Shown: positions 1 to 10,215 of the stretch, in pieces | How positions within the stretch are numbered: position 1 is the stretch's first letter | Layout of the letters: each line of letters opens with the position of its first letter | Assembly (NCBI GenBank): GCA_900466945.1 | Contig: UBNV01000008.1 | Location: forward strand, 62,001 to 126,000 | Direction of reading: 5' to 3' | Length of the DNA stretch: 64,000 bases | Origin: Hyphomicrobiales bacterium | GTDB lineage: Bacteria > Pseudomonadota > Alphaproteobacteria > Rhizobiales > Rhizobiaceae | Translations under genes and position numbers: made by a program | Notes under the pieces: generated by a model | Told to the model about the DNA's origin: nothing | The model's input: the letters and a program-made list of their open reading frames with translations, nothing else | Database searches by the model: none

Positions 1-2
1 AC

Positions 3-116
3 ACCCATTGCGACCCCCGCCTCAATGCCGACCAGGCACTTGAACTCGCCTTCCTGCTCGCCGAGCGGATGAAGAGTGGTCGCGACGAGAAGCGCATGCT
101 GGTTGCGAACGGCTGA
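3..116 (+). CDS. C-terminal fragment of an unidentified protein (5' end outside window)
   Basis: An open frame enters from the left edge and stops at TGA 114-116, giving about 37 residues that end in RMLVANG. The fragment is predicted helical and charged ([13 protein letters not shown]). It is too short to assign to a family. A strong hairpin terminator lies 30 bases downstream, which supports this being the true end of a transcribed gene. Confidence 0.55.
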   Translation, partial: THCDPRLNADQALELAFLLAERMKSGRDEKRMLVANG

Positions 117-145
117 AGCATAGGTTCACTATTCCGAGTTTGACG

Positions 146-185
146 ACCGGGCGGGCTTCATCGAAGCTCGCCCGGTTCTCGTTTC
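146..185 (+). terminator. Rho-independent terminator of the partial upstream gene
   Basis: ACCGGGCG (146-153) pairs with CGCCCGGT (169-176), and GCTTC (155-159) pairs with GAAGC (163-167) around a three-base loop, joined by one G-T pair. A T-rich tail (TTCTCGTTTC) follows. It ends just before the ribosome site of the next gene. Confidence 0.75.
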
Positions 186-195
186 GGAGGTGAGC

Positions 196-594
196 ATGAC
201 GGAAGACAAGACTGGGCGCTGCCTGTGCGGCGCAGTGACGATCACGGTAAGGGGCAAACTCGGGCCGGTCAGCTATTGCCACTGCACGCAATGCCGGCGG
301 CAGACCGGCCTCTACTACGCAACGACGAATGCTGCCATAAGCGATGTCGAGATCACCGGGAGCGACAGGATCGGCGCGTTCCGCGCCAGTCCAGAGGCAG
401 AGCGGGCCTTCTGCCGTGACTGCGGCTCGCCGCTTTACTGGAAGGCGGATGGTGAGCAGAGGATGTCGCTGATGGCCGGACTGTTTCCCAACTCGACGGG
501 TCTAGAGGGCGGCTACCACATCTACTGCGCCGACAAGGGCGACTTCTATGAGATCAATGACGGGTTGCCGCAATATCCGGCAAGCAGCAGCTGA
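196..594 (+). CDS. GFA/CENP-V family zinc-binding protein
   Basis: A 132-residue protein of the GFA (glutathione-dependent formaldehyde-activating enzyme/CENP-V) fold, a small zinc-binding domain. The cysteine ligands are visible: CLCG near residues 9-12, CHCTQC at 28-33 and CRDCGS near 73-78. Length is normal for the family. I chose ATG 196 over an in-frame GTG at 190 because GGAGG (186-190) sits at correct spacing for the ATG and overlaps the GTG. The gene stands alone, convergent with the next one with only 6 bases between stop codons. Most family members are not true formaldehyde-activating enzymes, so the substrate is unknown. Confidence 0.85.
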   Translation: MTEDKTGRCLCGAVTITVRGKLGPVSYCHCTQCRRQTGLYYATTNAAISDVEITGSDRIGAFRASPEAERAFCRDCGSPLYWKADGEQRMSLMAGLFPNSTGLEGGYHIYCADKGDFYEINDGLPQYPASSS

Positions 595-600
595 CGGACG

Positions 601-1491
601 TCACGCGGCTGCGGCGTTTTCGATCTTGATACCGAGGTGCGACAGCGCCTGGTGGTAGGATCGATCGATCGCAGCAAACTTGGCGGATTGCCAGGTAAAA
701 TAGTCTTCGACGAAGCGCCTGGAGAGCAGCAGCTCGCCCCGGCGGCGCGGCTGCTCCCATGCCAGCAGTTCGTCGCTTTCTGCCTTTTTGAACATGCGTT
801 TCAGGTTGGTGGTCGAGACCTGATAGGTCTCGCTCAGCTCTACCAGCGTCACCGGTCCGCAAGACGTGGTAGGTGCGGTACGCTCCACATTGTCGAGACG
901 CGCGAAGAGGTCGTGGAGGATGATGCCACCGAGGTCGGACCAGAGGAAATGCCCGATCGAATCCGGTGGCTCCAGCCAGACAGGATCCGACACCATGATG
1001 TCGGCTCCGATCGGCTGGGCGATCAGGAAAATCCTCTCCTCCGCCAGAGAGGTCATTTCACGATTACTGCCATCCAGACGATCGAGGCAGGCGAGGTGGC
1101 CGTTAAACCAGCTGCGCAGGCCATTGAGACTAAGTTCCGTCGGCTCCAGAACGCGCACTCGCTTGTCCGGCACATCGGGCACGTCACGGAGGAATTTGTA
1201 GGCGACCAGTTCGCTGAGGTAGGCTGTGGCAGTGTTGCGGCTGGCTGCACCCAGGCGCATCACGGTTTCGACGAAACGCGTCGCCGTCAGGCCGGACAGG
1301 GGATCATCATCGGTCCGGCGAAGTGCCAGCGCGAAGACGGATTGCGTCATCAGCCATTTGCGGTGGGAAGCCTTGAGGCGCGACATGCGGGGGGTGCGCA
1401 TGTGAATGGCGATGAGATGCTGTGCGATTTGCTTCTCGATGGCCGGAAAAAGGTGATGTGCTGCAATCTCAGCACGTGTCATCAGCTGCAT
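601..1491 (-). CDS. Hypothetical protein with two helix-turn-helix-like regions
   Basis: I do not recognise a named family. The protein (about 296 residues from ATG 1491) has a MarR-like winged-helix stretch near residues 80-120 (GAASRNTATAYLSEL followed by a charged wing ending RVRVLEP), and a second HTH-like stretch near 220-245 (TLVELSETYQVSTTNLKRMF). That arrangement suggests a DNA-binding regulator with a central effector or dimer region. No signal peptide or membrane segment is seen. The start is uncertain: the frame extends to a TTG at 1572, ATG 1482 is also possible, and none has a good ribosome site. A TTGACA hexamer lies just upstream of 1572 on the minus strand. Confidence 0.6.
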   Translation of the reverse strand: MQLMTRAEIAAHHLFPAIEKQIAQHLIAIHMRTPRMSRLKASHRKWLMTQSVFALALRRTDDDPLSGLTATRFVETVMRLGAASRNTATAYLSELVAYKFLRDVPDVPDKRVRVLEPTELSLNGLRSWFNGHLACLDRLDGSNREMTSLAEERIFLIAQPIGADIMVSDPVWLEPPDSIGHFLWSDLGGIILHDLFARLDNVERTAPTTSCGPVTLVELSETYQVSTTNLKRMFKKAESDELLAWEQPRRRGELLLSRRFVEDYFTWQSAKFAAIDRSYHQALSHLGIKIENAAAA

Positions 1492-1694
1492 GGCAATGGC
1501 TCGGCTAAAAACTTCCAATGTAATCAGGGGCTTCGACCAACCGATTGGCGATGCCAAAACCAGTTGGAGCAAGTACTGTCAAGCGGTCCGATTTGGTGAA
1601 CAAAAAAAGTCTACGCCAAATATGGGGGGTGCTGCAAGAGCGTCACCCCATCAAAACCTGTTTATGGATAACCGTGATCGGAAGCAGCGTAAAT

Positions 1695-3662
1695 TCAGCT
1701 GCTCGGTTCTGCCTGCAGACGGTTCGCCTGCTCGGGGAAGAAGCTTTCCATTCCGTAGCCTTCGCCGAACATGACATCATGTTGGAGGAGGCGATAGTCG
1801 CGGATCAGCGGATCGACCTGGCCGGACAGCGCCCAGTCGGCCTGAGCCTTGTTGTTGCGCCCGATCAGCTGATGTCGATCGATGACCGAATAACGTTCCG
1901 CCACCCGACCAAGCATGCCGGTATAATAGGGGTGGCGGTAACCCGCCATGCGGACGATGTAATAGGGCAGCTGCGACGGGCTCACGGAACCGATGTCCTT
2001 CTGGACGCCGCGCTTGGACGACCAGATGACGAGCGGCGTTTCATGCTCGCGCTTCATGGTGGTAACCGATGCCTTTCGGGTCGCCACGACGTTCGCCATG
2101 TATCCGCTTTCGGTATAGACGGCGTTCAGCGGAGGCAGGTGATCGCCGAAGAGCACGATGATCGTCTCGCGACGGCGCTTCTTGGCCCAGTCCATCAGCG
2201 CCTTCAGGCTCTGGTCGGCTTCTTTTACCCCTTGCGTATAGGTCGCAAGCGAATTGGTGCTGGCGTCGGAGAGTGTCGGCGCGTCAACCGCGATCGTGTT
2301 CTTCTTGTAGCGGTTCTGCTCATAGGGGCCGTGTCCCTGAAGGGTAACCGCAAAGAAGAAGAAAGGCTGGTCGGTATTGTCCGCTTCCTTGATGATGAAG
2401 CGCGTCAGCGCCTCGTCGGAAGCGAAGATGCCGCGCTTGTCCATGGTCGGCATGTTCTCTTCCGAGTGGAACTTGCCGAAACCGAGCGACTGATAGACGT
2501 TGTTGCGGTTCCAGAACCAGCTCTGGAATGGATGGAAAGCCTTGGTCACATAACCCTTCGATTCGAAGAACGTCGCAAGCGAGGGGACCGGACGGCGGAT
2601 GTATTGCTGATAGGGGATGCTGCCATAGGGCAGGAAGGCGTTGGAGAAGCCGGTGAGCGCTTCGAACTCGACATTGGCCGTCATGCCGCCGAATTCGGGC
2701 GAGAAGACCTGGCCGGACTGCGATGCGCGGATGACCGGCATGGGATCGGCCGAGTAGCGTACGCTGCTCATCCTGGTCGGATCCCACAGCGACTCGCTCA
2801 TGACGACGATCACATCGGCTTGGCGGCCGGAGAAGAAGGACGCCGGCAGAAGATCGGTCTGCATGTCGGTGATGGCGACATGGCTGTAGCCGTCGGGTGC
2901 ACTGACGTTTGCCATCGGCACGTTGAAGGCAAAGGCCATCAGGAAGCCGTTGTGACGATAGTTTTCCTTCTGGTCCCACATCATGGGCACGATGTTGAGC
3001 CGATCGCGGAAGGCGGAAAACGCCATCGGATCCATCAATGTGACGAAGCCGGCGAGAAGCGGGAAGGCCAAGGCAAGGCGCGCGCCGCGGCCCGACAGGG
3101 TCAGGCGGGGGAAGACCTTCCGGCTTTTCCAGATCAGAGTGACGAAGGCGAGGATGAACACAAAACAGCCGACCGCAAGGCCGAGGGCCTTTGCGGGCTC
3201 GGCTGCGACCATTGCCGGCATTAGTTCCAGGATCTGACGACCGAACAGGAGATCGCTCGGAAAGAGCGGATCCGACAAGAAAAGCTGCTTCTGTCCGGAA
3301 AAGAAGGCAGGCAGTAGTGAAAGCGGGCCGACGAAAAGCGCCGATTGATAGGCCTTGCCGATCATGGCGTCGGCGAAGAGAAGAACGAGGAAAACGATGC
3401 CTGTGGCGACCAGACCCGGTCGGCTGAACGAGGTCATGTAGTCGGCAATATCGGTCACGCTTCCGCGGGCAAGGACCTCGCTCAAGAAAACGATCGCAGC
3501 CGCAATCAGCGCCGTGTTGACCCACTGAATGAGCAACTGCAAAACCCAGGAGGAGCCTGAATCCCGTTCGCGGGTCGCGCCGACGGCGTTAAACATGTTC
3601 GCGACAAGCGTTTTCGGGTTGGTCTGGACCACTTCGAACTCCAGGTCATGGGCAGGTGTCAT
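1695..3662 (-). CDS. LTA synthase-like phosphoglycerol transferase / sulfatase-fold membrane enzyme
   Basis: A 655-residue membrane enzyme of the alkaline phosphatase/sulfatase superfamily, resembling LtaS and OpgB. The first about 230 residues hold several hydrophobic segments (for example LIQWVNTALIAAAIVFL). The extracytoplasmic catalytic domain follows: DVIVVMSESLWDP for metal binding, the nucleophile-threonine region GGMTANVEFEALTG, and the late metal motif LFGDHLPP. Known rhizobial relatives (CgmB) add phosphoglycerol to periplasmic cyclic beta-glucans, which is a plausible but unproven role here. It is divergent from nadE, with PhoB-box-like repeats at its start. An internal ATG at 3596 is a possible alternative start. 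Confidence 0.8.
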   Translation of the reverse strand: MTPAHDLEFEVVQTNPKTLVANMFNAVGATRERDSGSSWVLQLLIQWVNTALIAAAIVFLSEVLARGSVTDIADYMTSFSRPGLVATGIVFLVLLFADAMIGKAYQSALFVGPLSLLPAFFSGQKQLFLSDPLFPSDLLFGRQILELMPAMVAAEPAKALGLAVGCFVFILAFVTLIWKSRKVFPRLTLSGRGARLALAFPLLAGFVTLMDPMAFSAFRDRLNIVPMMWDQKENYRHNGFLMAFAFNVPMANVSAPDGYSHVAITDMQTDLLPASFFSGRQADVIVVMSESLWDPTRMSSVRYSADPMPVIRASQSGQVFSPEFGGMTANVEFEALTGFSNAFLPYGSIPYQQYIRRPVPSLATFFESKGYVTKAFHPFQSWFWNRNNVYQSLGFGKFHSEENMPTMDKRGIFASDEALTRFIIKEADNTDQPFFFFAVTLQGHGPYEQNRYKKNTIAVDAPTLSDASTNSLATYTQGVKEADQSLKALMDWAKKRRRETIIVLFGDHLPPLNAVYTESGYMANVVATRKASVTTMKREHETPLVIWSSKRGVQKDIGSVSPSQLPYYIVRMAGYRHPYYTGMLGRVAERYSVIDRHQLIGRNNKAQADWALSGQVDPLIRDYRLLQHDVMFGEGYGMESFFPEQANRLQAEPSS

Positions 3663-3706
3663 GAAAGCTTCGCATAGGTGTCACACAAACGTCATGAATG
3701 CTACAT
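3656..3706 (+). promoter_or_regulatory. Candidate Pho-box-like array of 7-mers at 11-base spacing
   Basis: GTGTCAC (3678-3684), ACGTCAT (3689-3695) and GCTACAT (3700-3706) are separated by four bases each, the 11-base period of PhoB boxes (consensus CTGTCAT-N4-CTGTCAT). Another GTGTCAT sits at 3656-3662, exactly two periods upstream and overlapping the start codon of the minus-strand gene. The orientation points toward nadE, but the site lies in the shared intergenic region. Confidence 0.4.
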
Positions 3707-3832
3707 GAACCGTGATGGAGAGAGCTTGGTTCCCACAATTCCGGGGAGATTGGTTAGCGGCCGCAGACATTGCAGAGCAAGGCTTCAACAAGCGGCGTTG
3801 CGATCCGATCGGCGAGGGGCTAAATCGGTGTC

Positions 3833-5515
3833 ATGAGCGAAGCAAAGAAGATCTCCGACGTCCTGCGTATCGCGGTGGCACAGTTAAACCCTGTCGTCGG
3901 CGACGTTGCCGGCAATCTGGCCAAGGCGCGTGCGGCACGAGCCGAGGCCGCCGGGCAGGGGGCCGATCTACTTCTGCTGACGGAGCTTTTCATTTCCGGC
4001 TATCCGCCGGAAGATCTCGTCTTGAAACCAGCTTTTTTGAGCGCCTGCCTGCAGGCCGTGGAAGCGTTGGCGGCAGATACCGCAGATGGCGGCCCGGGTG
4101 TGATCGTCGGCTTTCCGCGTCAGGGTGAGGCGGGGCGGCATAACTCTGTCGCCATTCTCGATGGTGGCCGCATCCTCTCCTTCCGCGACAAGATCGACCT
4201 GCCGAATTACGGAGAGTTCGACGAGAAGCGCGTCTTTACCGAAGGCGAGATGCCGGGCCCGGTCAATTTTCGCGGCGTGCGGATCGGCGTGCCGATCTGC
4301 GAGGAGATCTGGAACGATCTGGGCGTCTGCGAGACGCTGGCCGAGACGGGTGCGGAGATCCTGCTCGTGCCGAATGGCTCACCCTATTATCGCGGCAAGG
4401 TCGATGTCCGCCACCAGGTGGCGCTGCGCCAGGTCATCGAGACCGGACTGCCGCTCATCTTCGCCAACCAGCTCGGCGGTCAGGACGAACTGGTCTTTGA
4501 CGGCGCGAGCTTCGCCTTCAACGGGGACAAGTCGCTGGCTTTCCAGATGAGCCAGTTCGAGGAGACGCTCTCGGTGTCGACCTGGAGGCGGACGGAGGAG
4601 GGCTGGCGTTGCGATCCGGGACCGATGTCGCGCATTCCGGAGAAGGAAGAGGCCGACTACCGCGCCTGCGTGCTCGGCTTCCGCGATTACGTCAACAAGA
4701 ATGGTTTCAAGAGCGTGGTGCTCGGCCTCTCTGGCGGCATCGACTCGGCCATCTGTGCTGCGATCGCCGTCGATGCGCTCGGCGAAGAGCGCGTCCGCAC
4801 AATCATGCTGCCCTACCGCTACACGTCCGAGGAGAGCTTTGCCGATGCCGAAGCCTGCGCCAAGGCGCTCGGCTGCCACTACGACATCGTGCCGATCCAG
4901 GAACCGGTCGAAGGGTTTCTTGCGTCGCTATCAGAGATGTTCGAGGGAACGGAAAGCGGCATCACCGAGGAAAACCTGCAGAGCCGCACGCGCGGCACCA
5001 TCCTCATGGCTATCTCCAACAAGTTCGGCTCGATGGTGGTGACAACCGGCAACAAGTCGGAGATGTCGGTGGGTTATGCGACGCTCTACGGCGACATGAA
5101 TGGCGGCTTCAATCCGATCAAGGACCTCTACAAGATGCAGGTCTATGCGCTCTCGGCCTGGCGCAACGAGAATGTGCCGCCGGGGGCTCTCGGTCCTTCG
5201 GGCGAGGTGATCCCGCAAAACATCTTGTCAAAGGCGCCATCGGCCGAACTCCGCCCCAACCAAACGGACCAGGACTCGCTGCCGCCTTATCCGGTGCTCG
5301 ATGACATCCTCGAATGCCTCGTCGAAAAGGAGATGGGTGTCGACGAAATCGTCGCGCGCGGACATGACATCGCGACGGTGCACCGGGTCGAGCACCTGCT
5401 CTATCTTGCCGAGTACAAACGCCGCCAATCGGCACCGGGCGTGAAGATCACCAAGAAGAATTTTGGGCGCGATCGACGCTATCCGATCACGAACCGTTTC
5501 CGGGATCGGGCGTGA
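3833..5515 (+). CDS. nadE: Glutamine-dependent NAD+ synthetase
   Basis: Two-domain 560-residue enzyme that amidates nicotinic acid adenine dinucleotide to NAD+ using ammonia from glutamine. The N-terminal nitrilase-type glutaminase domain (about 1-270) shows the Glu-Lys-Cys triad in TELFISGYPPED, RDKIDLPNYGEF and VPICEEIWND. The C-terminal ATP-pyrophosphatase domain begins near residue 285 with the P-loop LGLSGGIDSA and continues with TTGNKSEMSVGYATLYGDM. ATG 3833 starts the protein with the typical short lead-in to the glutaminase domain. It is transcribed alone. Length matches the short alphaproteobacterial form. Confidence 0.95.
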   Translation: MSEAKKISDVLRIAVAQLNPVVGDVAGNLAKARAARAEAAGQGADLLLLTELFISGYPPEDLVLKPAFLSACLQAVEALAADTADGGPGVIVGFPRQGEAGRHNSVAILDGGRILSFRDKIDLPNYGEFDEKRVFTEGEMPGPVNFRGVRIGVPICEEIWNDLGVCETLAETGAEILLVPNGSPYYRGKVDVRHQVALRQVIETGLPLIFANQLGGQDELVFDGASFAFNGDKSLAFQMSQFEETLSVSTWRRTEEGWRCDPGPMSRIPEKEEADYRACVLGFRDYVNKNGFKSVVLGLSGGIDSAICAAIAVDALGEERVRTIMLPYRYTSEESFADAEACAKALGCHYDIVPIQEPVEGFLASLSEMFEGTESGITEENLQSRTRGTILMAISNKFGSMVVTTGNKSEMSVGYATLYGDMNGGFNPIKDLYKMQVYALSAWRNENVPPGALGPSGEVIPQNILSKAPSAELRPNQTDQDSLPPYPVLDDILECLVEKEMGVDEIVARGHDIATVHRVEHLLYLAEYKRRQSAPGVKITKKNFGRDRRYPITNRFRDRA

Positions 5516-5634
5516 GCGGAAAATTGCAGGCCTTTGCGGTTTGTCATCGACACTGCCCGCGTGCGCTGCGCGGGTAAGAGAGTTTATTTGCCGTGGCAGC
5601 TGATGCTGGCCGAACGGCGGACAGGGAGTCCAGG

Positions 5635-6471
5635 ATGCGCAGTTCGGTCGAGATCTACGACATGACAACACGCGAATGCGAGGTTGTCTGGGAGACGGAA
5701 GACCTCGTCGAGGCCCCAAACTGGTCGCGCGACGGTGACTTCCTCGTCATCAATGGCGACGGTCTCCTCTATGCCTTGCCGCTGGACGAAGATGATCTGG
5801 AGCCGGAACTGATCGATACTGGTTTCGCGGTCCGGCTCAACAACGACCACGGCATTTCGCCTGATGGTGCCTCGATCGCCTTTTCCGACCATACGCTCTA
5901 TGGCAAGTCCTGCATCTACATGCTCGGTGACGGGGATGAGGAGCCGCGCCAAGTGACGGCCAACATGCCATCCTACTGGCATGGCTGGTCGCCGGACGGG
6001 AAAGAACTCGCCTATTGCGGCGAGCGTAACGGCGCTTTCGACATCTACACGATCTCGACCAACGGCGGGGCCGAGCGGCGGCTGACGAACGGCGAGGGGC
6101 ACAATGACGGCCCCGATTATTCGCCTGACGGTCAATGGATTTACTTCAACTCCAGCCGCACCGGCACCATGCAGATCTGGCGGATGCGCACTAATGGCAG
6201 CGATCTGCAGCAGTTGACCTCCGATGGCCACGGTGATTGGTTTCCGCACCCTTCACCGGATGGGAGTAAGGTTCTGTTCCTTTCCTACGATGCCGACGTA
6301 CCGGGCCATCCCCGCGACAAGCAAGTTCGCCTTCGCCTGATGGATGCCGATGGCAGCAATGTCGAGACGCTGTTCGAGTTCTTCGGCGGGCAGGGCTCCA
6401 TCAACGTTCCTAACTGGTCGCCGGACGGGACGGCCTTCGCCTTCGTTCGATACTTCCCACTCGAGGACTGA
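5635..6471 (+). CDS. TolB-like beta-propeller protein
   Basis: A 278-residue protein built of repeated PD40/WD40-like blades; the motif N/D-W-S-P/R-DG recurs (PNWSRDGDF, HGWSPDGKEL, PDYSPDGQW, PHPSPDGSK, PNWSPDGTAF), giving about six blades. It resembles the C-terminal propeller of TolB, but there is no signal peptide and no N-terminal TolB domain, so it is probably cytoplasmic and not the Tol-Pal component. ATG 5635 was chosen over GTG 5593 because a GGGAG ribosome site lies about 8 bases upstream. The partner of the propeller is unknown. Confidence 0.8.
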   Translation: MRSSVEIYDMTTRECEVVWETEDLVEAPNWSRDGDFLVINGDGLLYALPLDEDDLEPELIDTGFAVRLNNDHGISPDGASIAFSDHTLYGKSCIYMLGDGDEEPRQVTANMPSYWHGWSPDGKELAYCGERNGAFDIYTISTNGGAERRLTNGEGHNDGPDYSPDGQWIYFNSSRTGTMQIWRMRTNGSDLQQLTSDGHGDWFPHPSPDGSKVLFLSYDADVPGHPRDKQVRLRLMDADGSNVETLFEFFGGQGSINVPNWSPDGTAFAFVRYFPLED

Positions 6472-6523
6472 TACGGTCGCTTTTTGTCTGTCGCGGCTTC
6501 TTGCTTCGGGATAAACAGGTTTT

Positions 6524-8498
<1,975 letters not shown>

Positions 8499-8623
8499 TT
8501 CCGTTGTCGCTTGCAGGGACAAGACAACCCTGATCACCTGCAGGATAGCGGAGCGGCGCCCAAAGTAAAATGACAGTTGAGTCGGCTGTCGCGGCTTGCC
8601 GTGCCGCGACAGCCTTTCAATGA

Positions 8624-9265
8624 TCAGGCAGCCTGGGCTGCGGATAGCGTCATCGGGTGCTCGAGCACGCTGCCATCGATCTCGGCTATAGCTTTCATGC
8701 GGTCGAGCAAGTCCTGGGAGACCTCCCAGGAAACCGCGACCGCCTGGACGACCCCGATGCGCTTTGCCTCGCCGATCCGCATGCCCGGGCAGCCCATGCG
8801 TTTGAACATGCGCTCCAGGAAAACGTCGGTCACGGTCACGATATGGCTGAGGCCGGAGGCGAGGCCCAATTCGCCGACGCCACACATGAGCTCTGCAGCT
8901 GCAATGGTCACCTGGTTGATGGCGCGGTCCTGCGAGATCTCCGGATCGATGCAGAAACGGCTCGATTCCCAGATCGTCGCACTGCGGATCTCGGGTCCAT
9001 CGCCGAGCAGGACCGGAAACGTGTCGTCGAGCATGTTGGGTCCGAGGGTTGGCAGCAGGCGTAGCGAACCGCGCAACTGCTCTTCATCACCATACGAGAG
9101 CACGTAGAGCGGATTGGCGCGGTCGTAATCGTCGATCTCCCATGCGCCACGCACCTGGACGTCCCAACCCAGCAGGTCGTGGAAGACCCGCTTGCGCAGC
9201 CTGTGCATGGCATCGATGTCGTTGGGAAACTGGTTTCGCCTGATGCCGTTGATGATCCTGATCAT
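8624..9265 (-). CDS. Acyl-homoserine-lactone synthase (LuxI family)
   Basis: Makes a diffusible acyl-homoserine lactone from S-adenosylmethionine and an acyl carrier protein thioester. All the hallmark LuxI residues are present at near-canonical positions in this 213-residue protein: R24, F28 and W34 (RLRKRVFHDLLGW), D45 and D48 (EIDDYD), R69 (LRGSLRLLP), E100 and R103 (IWESSRF). ATG 9265 has a good AAGGAG ribosome site seven bases upstream. It lies directly downstream of a luxR gene on the same strand with a 23-base palindrome between them, the usual arrangement for an autoinduced pair. The acyl chain length cannot be read from the sequence. Confidence 0.95.
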   Translation of the reverse strand: MIRIINGIRRNQFPNDIDAMHRLRKRVFHDLLGWDVQVRGAWEIDDYDRANPLYVLSYGDEEQLRGSLRLLPTLGPNMLDDTFPVLLGDGPEIRSATIWESSRFCIDPEISQDRAINQVTIAAAELMCGVGELGLASGLSHIVTVTDVFLERMFKRMGCPGMRIGEAKRIGVVQAVAVSWEVSQDLLDRMKAIAEIDGSVLEHPMTLSAAQAA

Positions 9266-9322
9266 GTCGTTCTCCTTCTTGTGGGATGGAGCCGTCAGGA
9301 TGCGGATCAGCAATGGCTTCTG

Positions 9323-9345
9323 AAACTGGCGGTGGCGTCCAGTTT
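9323..9345. promoter_or_regulatory. Candidate lux-box-like palindrome upstream of luxI
   Basis: AAACTGG (9323-9329) and CCAGTTT (9339-9345) form a perfect 7-base inverted repeat with a 9-base spacer, 58 bases upstream of the luxI start codon and in the luxR-luxI gap. Size and position fit a LuxR-type operator, though it does not match a specific published lux-box consensus. It lacks a T-run in the minus direction, so a terminator for luxR is less likely. Confidence 0.5.
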
Positions 9346-9368
9346 TAAGTATGCAATCTGTGATATAG

Positions 9369-10103
9369 TTACCGGTTGAGCCCTGTTTCCGGCGTGGGGC
9401 GTACTGCGAGGCGCGGGATCAGATCACGCCAGACGGCCTCCGCGACGGCCTGGGCATTGTTCACGACGTCAAGCTTAAGGCGGGCATTCGCCATAAAGTG
9501 CCGTATCGTACGCTCCGAAATTCCGAGGATGACCGCCGTCTCCCAATAGCTCTTTCCGGCAGCAATCCAGGCCAGCGTCTCGCGTTCGCGACGCGTCAGA
9601 GGATGTTTGCGGCCCTTGCCGCCGGGCTCCAGGCGTATGGACCTGACCAGCCGGGCGTTGAAGATGGTACCGAGGCTGAGGATGTCGCGATCATGGGCGC
9701 GACGCCAGGTCGAGATTTCCTCCGGGGAGGCCGTCTGTTCCACGAGCAGGCAGCTGTGGCGGCCGGGCAGGGCCGGGAGCGGATAACCCAGGATAAAGTG
9801 GTTGCGGCTCTGTGTCCCGTGCCAGGACGCGAGCTCGAGGGGCTCCAGAGACGACGACGCTTTCAACAACTGCTCCGTCGCCGCTTTGCTTTGGAAGTTG
9901 CGCGCTGTCTTGTCAGGGTTTCGGTGCTGGCTGTGATGGATGCGCTGGGGACGCAGGCGGCCGTTGGTGGTCACGGCATCGATATAGGTAACCGGCCCGG
10001 TCTCATAGGCCCGCTGCAACATGTGGAGGAAGGCCGGCGCATCGACCGTGTCCCACTGGTTCAGCCAATCCAACAGATCGAAATAGGCCCGCTGCTCAAC
10101 CAT
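9369..10103 (-). CDS. LuxR-family transcriptional regulator
   Basis: A 244-residue regulator. The C-terminal third is a clear LuxR-type helix-turn-helix (from about 168: LTRRERETLAWIAAGKSYWE and ILGISERTIRHFMANARLKL) with the conserved Glu, Leu and Gly positions. The N-terminal part has the length of an autoinducer-binding domain and starts like rhizobial CinR/SinR-type proteins (VTYIDAV), but I cannot find the usual ligand-pocket W-x3-Y and D-P residues. Position directly upstream of luxI says it is the cognate regulator. The ribosome site lies inside an inverted repeat at 10109-10128. It follows the malic enzyme gene on the same strand by 112 bases. Confidence 0.85.
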   Translation of the reverse strand: MVEQRAYFDLLDWLNQWDTVDAPAFLHMLQRAYETGPVTYIDAVTTNGRLRPQRIHHSQHRNPDKTARNFQSKAATEQLLKASSSLEPLELASWHGTQSRNHFILGYPLPALPGRHSCLLVEQTASPEEISTWRRAHDRDILSLGTIFNARLVRSIRLEPGGKGRKHPLTRRERETLAWIAAGKSYWETAVILGISERTIRHFMANARLKLDVVNNAQAVAEAVWRDLIPRLAVRPTPETGLNR

Positions 10104-10108
10104 CCACC

Positions 10109-10128
10109 GCCCCTAGAATCCCAGGGGC
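10109..10128 (-). promoter_or_regulatory. Inverted repeat covering the luxR ribosome-binding region
   Basis: GCCCCT (10109-10114) and AGGGGC (10123-10128) pair perfectly with an 8-base spacer, a 20-base element only five bases upstream of the luxR start codon. On the mRNA the AGGGGC arm, the only Shine-Dalgarno-like sequence present, would be locked in the stem; on DNA it has the length of a lux-box operator. Confidence 0.4.
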
Positions 10129-10182
10129 AGTGTCGGGGGTGCAGCTTTGGCTTGTCCAGACGGCAGATTTCGCGTCGAACGA

Positions 10183-10200
10183 GGGCGGATCTATCCGCCC
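10183..10200 (-). terminator. Weak hairpin downstream of the malic enzyme gene
   Basis: GGGCGGAT and ATCCGCCC form an 8-base inverted repeat (six clear pairs and a six-base loop) 16 bases past the stop codon on the minus strand. There is no T-run, so it may be only a pause site or an RNA end-protecting hairpin. Confidence 0.35.
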
Positions 10201-10215
10201 CCTGACAGCGGCGCG

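Noticed and set aside
1545-3224. A 559-codon plus-strand frame opposite the LTA-synthase-like gene
   Set aside because: It is antisense to a gene with clear catalytic motifs and membrane helices, has no recognisable domain, and is explained by GC-rich codon bias.
10201-10215. Possible small ORF between malic enzyme and luxR
   Set aside because: The 112-base gap holds only a hairpin and an inverted repeat; no ORF with a ribosome site.
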